From: Taudactylus pleione
Taxonomy: Eukaryota; Chordata; Amphibia; Anura; Myobatrachidae
DNA: 64,000 nt
Direction: 5' to 3'
NCBI GenBank assembly: GCA_031769625.1
Contig: JAUIMM010000200.1
Location: 56,008,001 to 56,072,000, forward strand
Below are positions 45,771 to 56,640 of the stretch, piece by piece; the first letter of the stretch is position 1; each line of letters opens with the position of its first letter. A program made the translations under genes and the position numbers. The notes under the pieces are model-generated. The model was not told the DNA's origin. It made no database searches and saw only the letters and a list, made by a program, of their open reading frames with translations.

Positions 45771-46571
45771 CAGGGCCGGATTAAAAGCAGGGCGACAGGG
45801 GCGGTCGTCCAGGGGCCCCCACACATAGGGGGCCCCCACACACTGACCCCGACCCCTGGCCACATGTTCGCTTCAGAGGCCAGCGTTCCCAGTGATTCAT
45901 TGCGCAGGTGACGTCATGATGGCACCCGCGCGATGAGAGGAGCCTGTGCGCCTTTACTGGATCTAGTTAGATCCAGCAGGCAGCGGCAGCCGCGATGGCG
46001 GGACCCGGGAGCCCTGAAAGGTAAGTTTTTCACAGGTGTGTGGGCGCGGAGGGGGAGTTAATACTGGGGGCACTACTTTAGGGTGCACGACTACAGGAGG
46101 CATTGCAGGGGGCACAACTACTGGGAGCATCGGACAAGTGGCACAACTACAGGGAGCACAGAATAAGAGACACAACTATTGGGGGCATTGCAGGGGGCAC
46201 AACTACTGTGGGCATTAGAGAAGGGGCACAACTACAGGGAGCATTGAAGAAGAGGCACAACTACTGGGGCATTGCAGGGGGCACAATTACTGTGGGTATC
46301 GGACAAGGGGCACAGCTACAGGGTGCATTGAATAAGAGGCACAACTACTGGGGGCATTGCAGGGGGCACAATTACTGGGGGCATTAGAGAAGGGGCACAA
46401 CTATTGGCATTGGAGAAGGGGCACAACTTCAGGGGGCATTGCAGAAGGGGTACTATATGTGTGTGTATATGTATATATATATATTTATATATATATATAT
46501 ATAACCTTTATTGATAGGGGCCCCCACATTTTTGTTGCCCAGGGGCCCCCACAGAGCTTAATCCGGCCCTG
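45771..46571. mobile_element. Non-autonomous hAT with CAGGGCCGGATTAA ends
   Basis: Left CAGGGCCGGATTAA and right TTAATCCGGCCCTG are perfect inverted repeats, flanked by the exact 8-bp duplication CGGATACA (45763-45770, 46572-46579). Internal GGGGCCCCCACA motifs are also inverted. It contains a diverged tandem array (about 46080-46450) of GGGGCACAACTACTGGGGGC and GCATTGCAGG-type units and a (TA)n run at 46464-46503. No transposase. Confidence 0.88.
46080..46450. repeat. Tandem array within the hAT MITE
   Basis: Roughly ten diverged units of about 28-36 bp with the word GGCACAACTAC. Reading frames with repeated GTTTGG or HNYWGH words are products of the array. Confidence 0.8.
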
Positions 46572-46579
46572 CGGATACA

Positions 46580-47690
46580 GTTATTGCAGGATTTGGTGCA
46601 AGATATTAATGACACCGAAGGACTTGGACAAGTGAGTCTTCCTCATGTGGCACTGATCAAGGGGATGCCATGTATATGGCTTTAAGAGAGGACAACTTTC
46701 CAAATGAGCTTGGCTCCAGATTTCGCTGTGTTTTTATTAAACAGAACATAAGACCTGATACTGAGGTGGAACGCAGTGTTGATGTTGCGCAGTTGAGATA
46801 TTGTTTGCTACTGCGCATGCACAAAAACACCATTAGCGCACATGTACCTCTGAGTGTAGGCAGAGACCACTGCTGCGGACGGAATCGATTTCAGCTGATG
46901 GCAGTAACCTGTGGGCGTTCCTGGGTCGTGTCTGGGAGGTGGCCTGAAATTAATGCAAAAAAAGGCTGTCTCAGGGGCGTGTTATCGGCGTGTCACTGGT
47001 GTCATTGAATGCAGCTGCATACTCATACGCGGATACAAAAGAACAGAGGCCATGTTTTCAGATTTGGGGAGACACAGTGGCAGCCATAGGGCGTTGTGTC
47101 GATAGTGCAAGTGATGTTGTGACAAAGGTGGAGTGCTCAAAACCACCGGTGCATTGAAAGTGTTGGCGTCTCAGAGATTGCACAGTCCACCGTATGGTAG
47201 TACACAAATGGAAGGCTAAAACTAGCATTTGCCTACTATTGCAGGTGCAAATCAGAAAAAAATCATAGGGGGGGGGGCAAGTTCTTCACTTTGGCAGGGG
47301 CACCTAAAACTCTAGAAACACTATAACTTGAAACATGATCATAGAACATCATGTTTAAAGTTATAATACCGACACAGTTAAAATGCTTTAAATAACATTT
47401 ATAACCGTGTTGGCACTCTCCCGGCGATATAATGCTTTTCTCATTTCGACTGTTGGCAGCATTACGGTCAACAAGATAACTCTTGCCCTGCATGCATCCC
47501 TTGCTCAAATGTACTTTTTTAACTGATGACAGTAGAAATTTGACCTCAGAGTACTACTTACTAAACAGCTAAAATCATGTACTTAGACCTGGTTTTGTAC
47601 ATATAGTATTATTAACACTAATAACATTCATTTTCAGTCATTTCCAGTAACTTTTGACCAATTTTGTCACCTGAATTCATGGGAAAGGGA
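46580..47690. other. Spacer, nothing recognised
   Basis: No supported gene. GC-richer sequence at 46790-47110 with inverted words might be a MITE, but ends were not found. Confidence 0.35.
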
Positions 47691-47699
47691 CTTACATGC

Positions 47700-47873
47700 A
47701 ATCAAAAACATGTGAGATACGTTTTTTAGATCAGACTTGCAGATAGACCCGATCAGGGACTAGGTTCTAATCAGAACCCTAATAGTGATCCGAGTCGGGA
47801 CTTGGTTCGACTTGGAACACCAAAGTTCGAGTGTGTTCGGTTTTCAGCAAACCCAAAAAACTCATCTCTAATT
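47700..47873. mobile_element. Possible hAT terminal fragment
   Basis: On the minus strand the sequence starts TTAGAGATGAG, GGGTTTGCTGAAAACCGAAC, the arrangement of hAT ends of the TAGxGxTGAGCGGGTTCGG type also seen at 41821. Only one end is visible. Confidence 0.35.
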
Positions 47874-48119
47874 TTAACACATATTTTGCTGCTTTTTAGA
47901 ACCTCATGAATGTGACTGTAAAGTGCCAATTGGGATAAGTATGGGTGTAGCTATGAGCTGGAGATGGATTCCAGTGCTTTTCAGTTTTTAAACCGATCTA
48001 ACCTGATCTGGGAAGAGTGAATGTCTGATTATAATGCTATAGGTATGTGACATTTATTGTAACAAGGGCCAAGGCAGTTAAATGCAAAGCATATTTTCTA
48101 TTCTGGATTGTCTAGGAAA

Positions 48120-48460
48120 TGAATACTATGCATTTACCAAAACTATAATATGACAACATTTGAAAGAAAGTGAAAGTGGAACCCCACTAGCGGGATTCAG
48201 CCCACGCCTCCACAACAATGTCAAGCAACTGATGCCTGGTTTTTGATGCTGTCTTAGTTGTAGTTCTAGAATATTCAATAAATGCTCAAGTGGGTTCAGA
48301 CAAGGTGACTGAGACAGCCATGATATATACATAATACTATCAAGACAATGGGGAGACACATGTGCTCTCTGGATGGTGGCACTGTTACTGTTGAAGAATG
48401 CCAGGAAAATATGGACCATAATGGTACAAAAACATAAAACGTCACTGTCGGAAACATGCA
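48120..48460 (-). pseudogene. Decayed Tc1/mariner transposase C-terminus
   Basis: The minus strand reads FNSNSATIQRAHVS, then WLSQSPCLNPLEHLLNILEL. In Tc1-like transposases these correspond to the catalytic DNxxxH block and the WPSxSPDLNPIEHLW block with the final catalytic Glu. The first catalytic Asp is lost here (NSN). A third sign is the Arg-rich LQLRQ that follows. An old relic, unlike the fresher Tc1 at 51146. Confidence 0.55.
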
Positions 48461-48554
48461 TTCAGGCCTGCAGAGTTCTATAGGTTGGCACTATAAGTGC
48501 GCTCGTACATTTGAGGAGAACATAATGGATGATAATTCTTTCAGCCATATTATT

Positions 48555-49150
48555 GGCAGACGTTTACAAGTTGGTAGGTGCATAGCGGATGTGAGCAAGG
48601 AGGTTAGTCCACACGTTCATTCCAAACCAGAGTAGGTTTTATTGAAGATAACAGGATACACGTGATACAAGACCCAGTCAATACAATAAAGGATCAATCT
48701 CTCTTGGGATAAGTCATGTACAGCTGACAGCAATGTGAGACTCCAACACACAATGACAGGAATGTGCACATGTATACCCTTTTATAGAGCCAAGTAGTTA
48801 CACCAGTATGCATGACCAAAATCAAAAACGACAGCTCTCTTGGTAAGAGCTGTCCTTTGCGAATGAGGGACTTATGAATCTATGACCCAGAAATTCCTGT
48901 GGCATCCTTCTGTGTATACAGGGGGTGCTGGGATGAATCCGATTGGACCCCTTTCACAGCACTCTCCGAACAGAAGCCCATAGGCTTGTATAGAGTAACG
49001 CCATCAAAAGATGGAGTTACCCACCGCATCCAAGCCCCGGAATGCATCACATTTTGGGGCTTGGTGCATATATAAAATGTGGTTAAACCCGCATTTTGGG
49101 GGTTTGACCGCATTTCTACCTTTGCTGCATCCCGCCCCCTGACCTTTAAG
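48555..49150 (-). other. Possible LTR-derived sequence
   Basis: Contains TTTTATTGAAGATAACAGGA (a minus-strand AATAAA signal) followed by short ATACA-rich sequence, in the manner of the LTRs at 50505 and 63170. It ends near TTTGCTGCATCCCGCCCCCT. No partner copy in the window, so this is a guess. Confidence 0.25.
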
Positions 49151-50460
49151 ATTGGTGAATAATATTTACTCAGACATGTGATATTAATTAGACTGATTCG
49201 TCATGTACAATAACACACAGATAAGAGAAAACACAAAGCGATTAAACATTTAACTACATATTAACACATATTACCTTGCTCACCTGCTCAATAGTCCATT
49301 GCATGTTCATCTTTGCACCCTTGAACTCACAAATGAGCATTGTCAGATGTGATGAAAAGTTTATGCACTGTAACCCAGCTTTGACATCCTGCTCTGTTTT
49401 TTGTTTGCTGTTGATGACAGGTTGTTTTCATGGGTACACCACACACCTTGCACTTGTAGAATATACTTACCCCTCCGCCATGCACCGCAGAAATCACCAG
49501 GACTATGGCATTAGTGCCATATTACCAGAGATTTGTGCATGTGTAGGAGACTGTGGCACAGTCTACTGGGAGTATGCTCCAGCAAAAGAGAGATTAAGAG
49601 ACTGCTCACAGGCCCCGTCCTCTCTTGAACCACCCCTGTATCACCTTAGAGACTGTTGCCTGTGAAACATTAGCTGACCTGCATTAATTACTGAATCTCT
49701 TGCTATATGTGTCTGAATAGTCACCCTTCTTTATATGTTATGGACCTTTCCTCTCGAAGCCTATAATAAGAGGCAACCAGATCAGTCCAGAATTTTATAC
49801 ATGAACCTCATAATGCTGGGATGTTACTTGCTTATATTATGCACCTGTGCAGAACACTTTTAGTATACTTTATATTCCTCATTTACCCAGGGGCATCCAT
49901 TTTATTTACTGTATGTTTTTTGCTGGCTCCCTGTATAATATAAACACACAATAACATTAGTCTGATAATAATACATAAAACATTAATACAATGAGCTGGG
50001 CAGTCATCTGCCTTGCATCAAAACTAATGCAGACAAAGTTCTGACTCACAAGTGTAAATATTCATGATCAGCACATTGTTATTGAAATTCTATAATTCAC
50101 CTAAATCAGTGTTTTAATTAAAACTTTAAATTATCACTCATGAACATATTATTGTATCAAATAATATGAAATCATCCACCAAACAATTAACATAGATTAG
50201 TTTCAACAATGGGAGGTTAGAATTTCTACTGTATACGCATATTATTATATTTTAGGTGTTACATGTGTAACCCTTATGGTGGATTAAATTATAATTACAA
50301 GTTCTACACATCTAGGCAAAAGAAAATACTTATGTGATTGACCTCAGAATTTAGTTGATTGATGTAGGTTAGGTATAAGTGTTATAGCCTCATTAATATT
50401 ATATAGACTGGCACGAGGATCAGAAAGTACCAGATAAGACTAAATACTGTGAGCGACATA
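49151..50460. other. AT-rich spacer, nothing recognised
   Basis: A 129-codon plus-strand frame at 49276 has no family features and is not called as a gene. Confidence 0.4.
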
Positions 50461-50461
50461 C

Positions 50462-50473
50462 TGTATATATATA

Positions 50474-50504
<31 letters not shown>
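50462..50504. repeat. (TA)n microsatellite, left part of broken tract
   Basis: TA runs with one AATTTT interruption, ending at the solo LTR. Confidence 0.85.
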
Positions 50505-51107
50505 TGTGACACAGTTAGGTTAGGGGGTCCCTCTCCTGGGTAGAGGACTCCTTCCTTACACACACACACAGCAGCAGGGAAGCAGCACACCAGTCTGGAT
50601 GCAAGTACAAGCTGGTCGGCGCCAGCCTTTATTGTACAATGTCAGAAATATAAAGAGAACATAAATATAAATCCTAGCCCTGTCGGGGCACTAACTTCAC
50701 AGGTAGTTCCCTCACTACCAGAACCTGGCAGGGCCTAATGCCCTCGCCAGCAACAACAGCACAGCACAACACTCACAGTTAGGTTTCCAAGTGTCTCTGA
50801 GCAAACTCCCTGCCTGCTCTCCCAGGTGAGACACTCAGCCTTATCCAAACTAGGCTTATATTGGCCACTCTCAGGTGGAAACCCTAACAAGCCTGTTACC
50901 AGGCTGCGAGAACCAAAACCTGGAGTGGCCGTTGGTGGAGCCCTCCCTCTCCTCTCACCCACAACCCCCAGGTCCCAAACCGGCTTTTCAAAAAGACGAA
51001 ACTCAAGCCTGCTATACTGCAGACTTTCTCCTGGGGGTTTAAAACACATAAGACAGGAATCTGGGACAAATGTACCTGCCACAGACCACTTTACCAATGA
51101 TCCTATC

Positions 51108-51110
<3 letters not shown>
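50505..51110 (-). mobile_element. Solo LTR, copy 1 (606 bp)
   Basis: On the minus strand it runs TGTGATAGGATC...GTGTCACA, so it has TG...CA ends. GCCTTTATTGTACAATG is a minus-strand polyadenylation signal (AATAAA), as in an LTR R region. A second copy is at 63170 in the same orientation. No internal region adjoins either copy. Both flanks are (TA)n, so the target duplication cannot be read. Confidence 0.65.

Positions 51111-51145
<35 letters not shown>
51111..51145. repeat. (TA)n microsatellite between solo LTR and Tc1
   Basis: An uninterrupted TA run. Confidence 0.85.
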
Positions 51146-51148
<3 letters not shown>

Positions 51149-52787
51149 TCAGGTCCATAAATATTGGGACATTGACAAAATTTTCATATTTTGTCCTCTA
51201 TTCACCACCACAATGGCTTTGAAATGAAACAAACAAGATGTGCTTTAACTGCAGACTTTCAGATTTAATTTGAGGGTAATTACATCCAAATCAGGTGAAC
51301 GGTGTAGGAATTACATCGGTTTCTATATATGCCTCCCACTTTTTAAGGGGCCAAAAGTAATGGGACAAACTAAACAATCCTAAATCTAACTTTCACTTTT
51401 TAATACTTTATTGCAAATCCTTTGCGGGCAATTACAGCCTGAAGTCTGGAACGCATAGACATCACCAGACGTTGGGTTTCATCCCTGGTGATGCTCTGCC
51501 AGGCCTCTACTGCAAATGTCTTCAGCTCCTGCTTGTTCTTGGGGCTTTTTACCTTCGGTTTTGTCTTCATCAAGTGAAATGCATGCTCAATCGGATTCAG
51601 GTCAGGGGATTGACTTGGCCATTGCATAACATTCTACTTTTTAGCCTTAAAAAACTTTGGTTGCTTTTGTAGTATGCTTCAGGTCATTGTCCATCTGCAC
51701 TGTGAAGCGCTGTCCAATGAGTTCTGAAGCATTTGACTGAATATAAGCATATAATATTGCCTGAAACACTTCAGAATTCATTCTGCTGCTTTTGTCAGCA
51801 GTCACATCATCAATAAATACAAGGGAACCAGTTCCATTGACAGCCATACATGCCCACGCCATGACACTACCACCACCATGCTTCACTGATGAGGTGGTAT
51901 GTTTTGGATCATGAGCAGTTCCTTTCCTTCTCTTCTCTTCCCATCACTCTGGTACAAGTTGATCTTTGTCTCATCTGTCAATAGGATGTTGTTCCAGAAC
52001 TGTAATGGTTTTTTTAGATGTTGTTTGGCAAACTCTAATCTGGTCTTCCTGTTTTTGTGGCTCACCAATGGTTTGCATCTTGGGGTGAACCCTCTATATT
52101 CACTCTTGTGAAGTCTTCTCTTGATTGTTGACTTTGACACATATAGATCTACCTCCTGGAGAGTGTTCTTGATTTGGCCAACTGTTGTGAAGGGGTTTTT
52201 CTTCACAAGGGAAATAATTATTTTGTCATCCACCACAGTTGTTTTCCGTGGTCTTCCGGGTCTTTTGGTGTTGCTGAGCTCTCCTGTGCGATCTTTCTTT
52301 TTAAGAATGTTCCAAACAGTTGATTTGGCCACACCTAATGTTTTTGCTCTCTCTCTGATAGGTTTGTTTTGATTTTTCAGCCTAATGATGGCTTGCCTCA
52401 CTGATAGTGACAGCTCTTTGGATCTCATATTGAGAGTTGACAGCAACTGATTCCAAATGCAAATGTCACACCTAGAATCAACTCCAGACCTTTTACCTGC
52501 TTAATTGATAATGAAATAACGAGGGAATAGCCCACACCTGTCCATGAAATAGCTTTTGAGTTGATAGTCCCATTACTTTTGGCCCCTTAAAAAGTGGGAG
52601 GCACATATTGAAACTGTTGTAATTCCTACACCATTCACCCGATTTGGATGTAATTACCCTCAAATTAAATCTGAAAGTCTGCAGTTAAAGCACATCTTGT
52701 TTGTTTCATTTCAAAGTCATTGTGGTGGTGAATAGAGGCCAAAATCGAAAATTTCTGTCAATGTCTCAATATTTATGGACCTGACTG
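51146..52787 (-). mobile_element. Tc1/mariner transposon, inactive
   Basis: Ends CAGTCAGGTCCATAAATATT and its complement AATATTTATGGACCTGACTG, with TA on both sides. Inverted repeats extend for about 220 bp (through GTGGGAGGCA and GGCCAAAAGTAATGGGAC). Length 1,642 bp, normal for Tc1. The transposase lies on the minus strand and is broken twice. Confidence 0.95.
51400..52446 (-). pseudogene. Tc1-like transposase, two frameshifts
   Basis: From ATG at 52446: paired-type helix-turn-helix (LSVRQAIIRLKNQNKPIRER, VAKSTVWNIL), a GRPR motif (KRPGRPRKTT), second HTH (VSKSTIKRRLHKSEYRGFTP), then the catalytic domain with first Asp in NILLTDETKINLYQSDGKRR, a frameshift after IQNIPPHQ at about 51885, KHGGGSVMAWACM, second Asp in FTVQMDNDLKHT, a second frameshift plus a stop in the KxKKW region at about 51645, then SQSPDLNPIEHAF with the final Glu (DD34E). 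The enzyme would cut and paste the element at TA sites. All catalytic residues remain in the sequence but not in one frame. Confidence 0.93.
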
Positions 52788-52800
52788 TATATATATATTG

Positions 52801-52856
<56 letters not shown>

Positions 52857-52866
52857 ATGTATATAC
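52788..52866. repeat. (TA)n-rich tract between Tc1 and gypsy element
   Basis: TA runs with TG interruptions. Confidence 0.85.
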
Positions 52867-53339
52867 TGTAATATAACACAGGGTGTAGAAATAAGGACTC
52901 ACGACAGGCAGACACTGCACTTTAGCATGCACAGGCTTAGGCCTGGACACACAGGCACAAAACATAAATAAGCAACAGAAAATAAATGTCCCAGCACTCC
53001 CAGTGCTTAATGGTCAGTCTGCTGCAATGGCTTGCAGCCACAATCTGCCATGCTCTTCTAGCACACCTAATCTCATCAGTCCATGGCACTAAGGAAACTT
53101 TGGCCTACTAAACTGGCTGCTAGTCGGTGTCAGTGTCCAGAGCACTGGGTGTTTGAGAGTTTTAAACCCTTTCTGTCTTTTAGTGATGAGCTGCAGCTGA
53201 GCCTGTGCAACTGTAAAAACCCGGAGTTCCAAATCTCCCTTGCTGCTGCAAACTGCACAGGCTTCACTCTAGCCTCCCTAGGGAGCTGATCCCAAAGGAA
53301 TGTGGGCAATCCAGGTGAGAGACAACCCCTCTCACAACA
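52867..53339 (-). repeat. 3' LTR of gypsy element
   Basis: Matches 55934-56395, for example GGCTTAGGCCTGGACACACA and CCCAGCACTCCCAGTGCTTA. It has an insertion around 53140-53180 relative to the other copy. Confidence 0.88.
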
Positions 53340-53354
53340 CATTCCTCCTTTTGC
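53340..53354 (-). other. Polypurine tract of gypsy element
   Basis: GCAAAAGGAGGAATG on the minus strand directly precedes the TGTTGTGAGAGG start of the 3' LTR. Confidence 0.75.
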
Positions 53355-53379
53355 TTTTCCAAGCATGGGGAAGCGCACA

Positions 53380-53820
53380 TCATCTTTTGTGATGACACCA
53401 CTCAGCTTTCTCAAATTTCTGGGATAACGCGTCCACATTTCTACGTTGAGCTCCCGGCTGATGGTGTACGACAAACTTATACTTCTGAATGGTCAAGAAC
53501 CAGCATTTCACTTTGGGGTTGACTTCTTTGTTGAGGTGCATCCATCTCAGTGGTGCGTGATCTGTGACCAAGACAAATTCTCTTCCCAGTAGATAATACT
53601 TTAGGGCATCTACTGCCCACTTTATTGTCAAACACTCTAACTCTTCTATGGCATATTTAGTTTCTTGAGGCAACAGCATTCTACTTAAGTAGATGATCTG
53701 CTTTTCTTCGCTCGCAATAGACTGTGATAAAACAGCTCCTAAGCATGCGTGGAGCTGTTGGTTTGAAGGACAAAAGGTTTTTGGAAATCCGGTGCCTATA
53801 GAACACAGTGTTGTCCTCAT
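53380..53820 (-). pseudogene. Gypsy RNase H domain
   Basis: Frame reads LHACLGAVLSQSIASEEKQI, then IYLSRMLLPQETKYAIEELE, CLTIKWAVDALKYYLLGREF, VLVTDHAPLRWM and QPGAQRRNVDALSQ. This is the RNase H domain fused to Ty3/gypsy RT: a TDHxPLxWL catalytic block and an NADALSR end. RNase H removes the RNA strand during reverse transcription. The N-terminal part (usually DASxxGLGAVLxQ) has HACLGAVLSQ, so the first catalytic Asp is not visible. Integrase should follow but the 3' LTR begins instead. Confidence 0.88.
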
Positions 53821-54124
53821 ATCTTCTCAGGCTGCTTCAGTTGTTTTGGCCCAGACAATTATTTTCGGTTGAGCGTTCTTAAGGGTCTCAGTCAGGAGTT
53901 AAACTCTGGACACAAAATTCTGAATGAAACAGCGGTAATAGTCTAACAGCTCAAGGAAAGTTCTTATTTGTTTCTTGGTGGGGGGTCTTGCAGAGGACTG
54001 AATCGCCTACACTTTCCACATTTGGGGTTTCACTCGTCCATTGCCAATGACATATCTGAGGTACTTGGCCTCTGAAAGCACAGTGGTACACTTGGCTGGA
54101 TTAGCTGCAAACCCGTGCCATCTT

Positions 54125-54696
54125 AAGCTTTCTGGAATTTAGGCAAATGTGTTTCCCAATCTTCCATATATATGACAATGGCATCTAGATAAGCTATGGC
54201 GTACTCCTGGTGTGGCTTGAGCAGACAATCCGTGGCACCCTGGTGCACCATGAAGGCCAAAAGGAAGCATTTTATATTGATACAGGCCATCAGGTGTCAA
54301 GAAGGCATTCTCCTTGGCGGTCTCACTTAGAGGAATTTGCCAATACCCCCTTGTGAGGTCTAAGGTCGTAAGACACCAGCTACTCACCAAATTTTCCACT
54401 AGTTTGTCCACCTGGGATATCAGGTATGCCTCAAACTGGGAAACTTGATTCAGGTGCCTAAAGTCATTACTAAAATGTATTGGACCTGATGGCTTGGGGA
54501 CCAAGACAATGGGACTTGACCAGTTACTTCTGGACTCCTCAATGACCCCAAGTTGGAGCATCTCTTTCACTTCATGCTGGACAGCTGGTCGCCATGCATC
54601 AGGAATGCAATATGATTGCTGCTTCACGACTACCCCTTCAGGTGTATTTATCTTGTGTTCCAACAAGGTAGTGGGCCCTGGCAGAGAAGAAAACAC
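54125..54696 (-). pseudogene. Gypsy reverse transcriptase fragment
   Basis: Reads LLEHKINTPEGVVVKQQSYC, then VKEMLQLGVIEESRSNWSSP, IVLVPKPSGPIHFSNDFRHL, LTTLDLTRGYWQIPLSETAK (motif A), FLTPDGLYQYKMLPFGLHGA (motif B). A frameshift follows. In the next frame AYLDAIVIYMEDWETHL stands where YLDDIVIYS is usual, so the second catalytic Asp is Ala. RFCVDYR is changed to HFSNDFR. The thumb and connection region to RNase H (53821-54124) is present only as broken sequence. Confidence 0.88.
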
Positions 54697-55059
54697 ATCT
54701 CAATTGTCGTGGACCAAGACCTCTGCTTCTTTTCGTTTTGTTGACCAGAGGGACATCCAAAGGTCCAGGTGAACTAAAAAGGTGCCCGGGTACCTAATAG
54801 GAAGGCGGTTTCCAGCTCGCTTTTGGCATCATCTATATTAGGTATAATATTCTTGAAGGTACTTTTATCTTGCTGTACCCGGGCCAAGTGTTGGAGATCT
54901 CTCTCCTCGGGTAAAGTACGCTGGTCCAGAGTGAAAGTATCCTCCTCTGATATTAATTGCCCAGAGGTTCTCTCTCCAAGAGGACTGGTCATGCTCTTCC
55001 ACTCTTCTCCACTTTATGAGGTAAGGTCTTGGAGATTTTATACTTGCTTTGTCTCTGAG

Positions 55060-55385
55060 GTTCATTTAAAAGCTCAACAAATCCTGTGAAATTTGTCCCA
55101 ATATGAGTGGATGAGGGAGCTTAGGTGCAACCATGGCTACCACCTTATAGGTGCACCCCTTTATGGTGAGGCTCACTCGCACACAGGAGAAGTTTTGTGT
55201 GGAACCATGTACACAGAGCACCTCAACTAACCCTGGCACTTTCTCTACTGGCCTGGGTAGAACAGCCTCGGAGATCAGGGTTAGCTCACTCTCAGAGTCT
55301 ATAATAGCTGGTAGTTCTCAGTCATTCAGCAAAACAGACTCCCACATTAATGGGGGTCTGGAATCCAGGGGTACCATAGTATAAA
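55060..55385 (-). pseudogene. Gypsy protease remnant
   Basis: The minus strand reads ELPAIIDSESELTLISEAVL, then VRVSLTIKGCTYKVVAMVAP and LPHPLILGQ. This is a retropepsin: the active-site D-S/T-G triad appears as DSE, and the flap and LGxD-like end (LILGQ) follow. A stop precedes ELPAII. Inactive by the Gly-to-Glu change and stops. Confidence 0.75.
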
Positions 55386-55419
55386 AAGTTGGATATACAG
55401 TATAACGCCCGTGCTGGCT

Positions 55420-55600
55420 ATAAGACATATTTCTCCACATCAGTAGAGGACAAATCTGGATAGGCTTTCTGAGCCTCACCAGTCAGATAGGGGGCGTCTA
55501 TCAGCCCAAGTATCTGCTGGCCACTTTAGACTCTGTGCCACCCTCTCGAATATCAGCAAATATGCCTCTGGGTCATCTGAGGCAAACATTTTTTCCCAAG
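55420..55600 (-). pseudogene. Gypsy Gag remnant (capsid N-part)
   Basis: MFASDDPEAYLLIFERVAQS and LKWPADTWADR are followed, after a frame change, by YLTGEAQKAYPDL. The DDxEAYLxxFERVAxxxxWPxxxWAxxLxPYLTGEAQKAY pattern is the capsid start of frog and fish Ty3/gypsy Gag. The rest of Gag and its zinc knuckle were lost before the protease remnant. Confidence 0.8.
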
Positions 55601-55933
55601 CACTGCAGTGGTTAGATAGAACTCAATATGTGAGCCTGGCTCTGTTCAAACAGCAGGTGAAATTTTAATTAGACAGCATGCAATCAACGACTGGAGAATA
55701 TACAAACAGCATTTGACATGTCTTAAACACCTCAGGAAAAAAAGGAAAGGAACTTTTTTTCAGTACACACACAACAGCTTTTTCTCACAGTGCACAGCAA
55801 GTTACACAGTGTCCTTAATATACAGTACTTACGTATACCAAACATTCTGCCTTATCAGTCCCTTTGCCACACCATAGGCATCTGGTGTTTGCGCTGCGAC
55901 ACAGCAGTGCAGGTCCCTGTATGGGCCACCAAA

Positions 55934-56395
55934 TGTAACATAGGGTGTAGAAATAAGGACAGGCAGGTACTGAGTAAAGCAGTGTCTTTAATGGCAGCAG
56001 ACACTGCACTTTAGCATACATAGGCTTAGGCCTGGACACACAGGCACAAAACATAAATAAACAAATTAAAATATATGTCCCAGCACTCCCAGTGCTTAAT
56101 GGTCAGTCTGCTGCAATGGCCTGCAGCCGCAATCTACCATTTTCTTCTAGCACATCCAATCTCATCAGTTCCTGGCACTAAGGAAACTTTGGCCTACTAT
56201 ACTGGCCGCTAGCTGGCATCAGTGATCAGTGCTCATTGATGAGCTGCAGCTGGGCTTGTGCAACTGTAAAAACCTAGAGTTCCAAATCTCTTTTGCTGCC
56301 GCAAACTGCACAGGCTTCACTCTAGCTTCCCTTGGAGGGAGCTTATCCCACAGGAATGTGGGCAATTCAGGTGAGAGATAACCCCTCCCACCACA
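55934..56395 (-). repeat. 5' LTR of gypsy element
   Basis: Ends ACATTTGGTGG-side at 55934 (minus: ATGTTACA) and TGTGGTGGG at 56395. The bases just inside (minus: TTTGGTGGCCCATACAGGG, about 55915-55933) are where a primer binding site should be; the tRNA was not identified. Confidence 0.88.
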
Positions 56396-56403
56396 ATATA
56401 TAT

Positions 56404-56640
56404 ATTGAAGAAGAAGTCCAGCAGGGACAAAATGCGTTGGGAGCTTGTATCTTAAATAAATTGTATATTTTTAACTATACTTGCTAAATTTATACTCTAT
56501 TATTGAACAGTTCTTTATCGCATTTGGTCACCTATTTATTTTGAGTTTTGCACAGATAGCACTAGTTCTTTATTTATTATATATTGATTTTTCTTGTGTG
56601 GCACTTTTAGGCACTCTGACCCAATTATACTGTCTTCATA
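56404..56640 (+). mobile_element. Penelope-like tail fragment with hammerhead-like motif
   Basis: TTGAAGAAG, AAGTCCAGCAGGGAC, AAAATGCGTTGGG is the same arrangement as the motif in the 5.6-12.3 kb PLE (TTGAAGAAG..stem..GAAACGCGTTGGG). Here stem II is GTCC/GGAC with loop AGCA, and the GAAA box has become AAAA. AATAAATTG and AT-rich sequence follow, as in the PLE tail. No coding part is attached. Confidence 0.5.

Larger units (their letters stand above)
52867..56395 (-). mobile_element. Ty3/gypsy LTR retrotransposon, deleted
   Basis: LTRs at 55934-56395 (5') and 52867-53339 (3') read TGTGGTGGGAGGGG...ATGTTACA on the minus strand. Between them are remnants of gag, protease, RT and RNase H in the normal order, but no integrase. 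Total length of 3.5 kb is well below a complete gypsy element. The LTRs differ by indels and many substitutions, so this copy is old compared with the Gag-only element at 19696. Flanks are TA-rich, and no clean duplication was read. Confidence 0.88.

Noticed and set aside
47700..47873. Second nested hAT at 47.7 kb
   Set aside because: Only one plausible terminus was visible and no duplication, so it is kept as a low-confidence fragment, not a full element.
49276..49665. 129-codon cysteine-containing plus-strand frame
   Set aside because: No recognisable domain, no supporting context, and length is within chance for a window this size.
52717..52965. Frames at gypsy LTR borders (MFCACVSRPKP)
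   Set aside because: Part of the LTR sequence in both copies, with no protein features.
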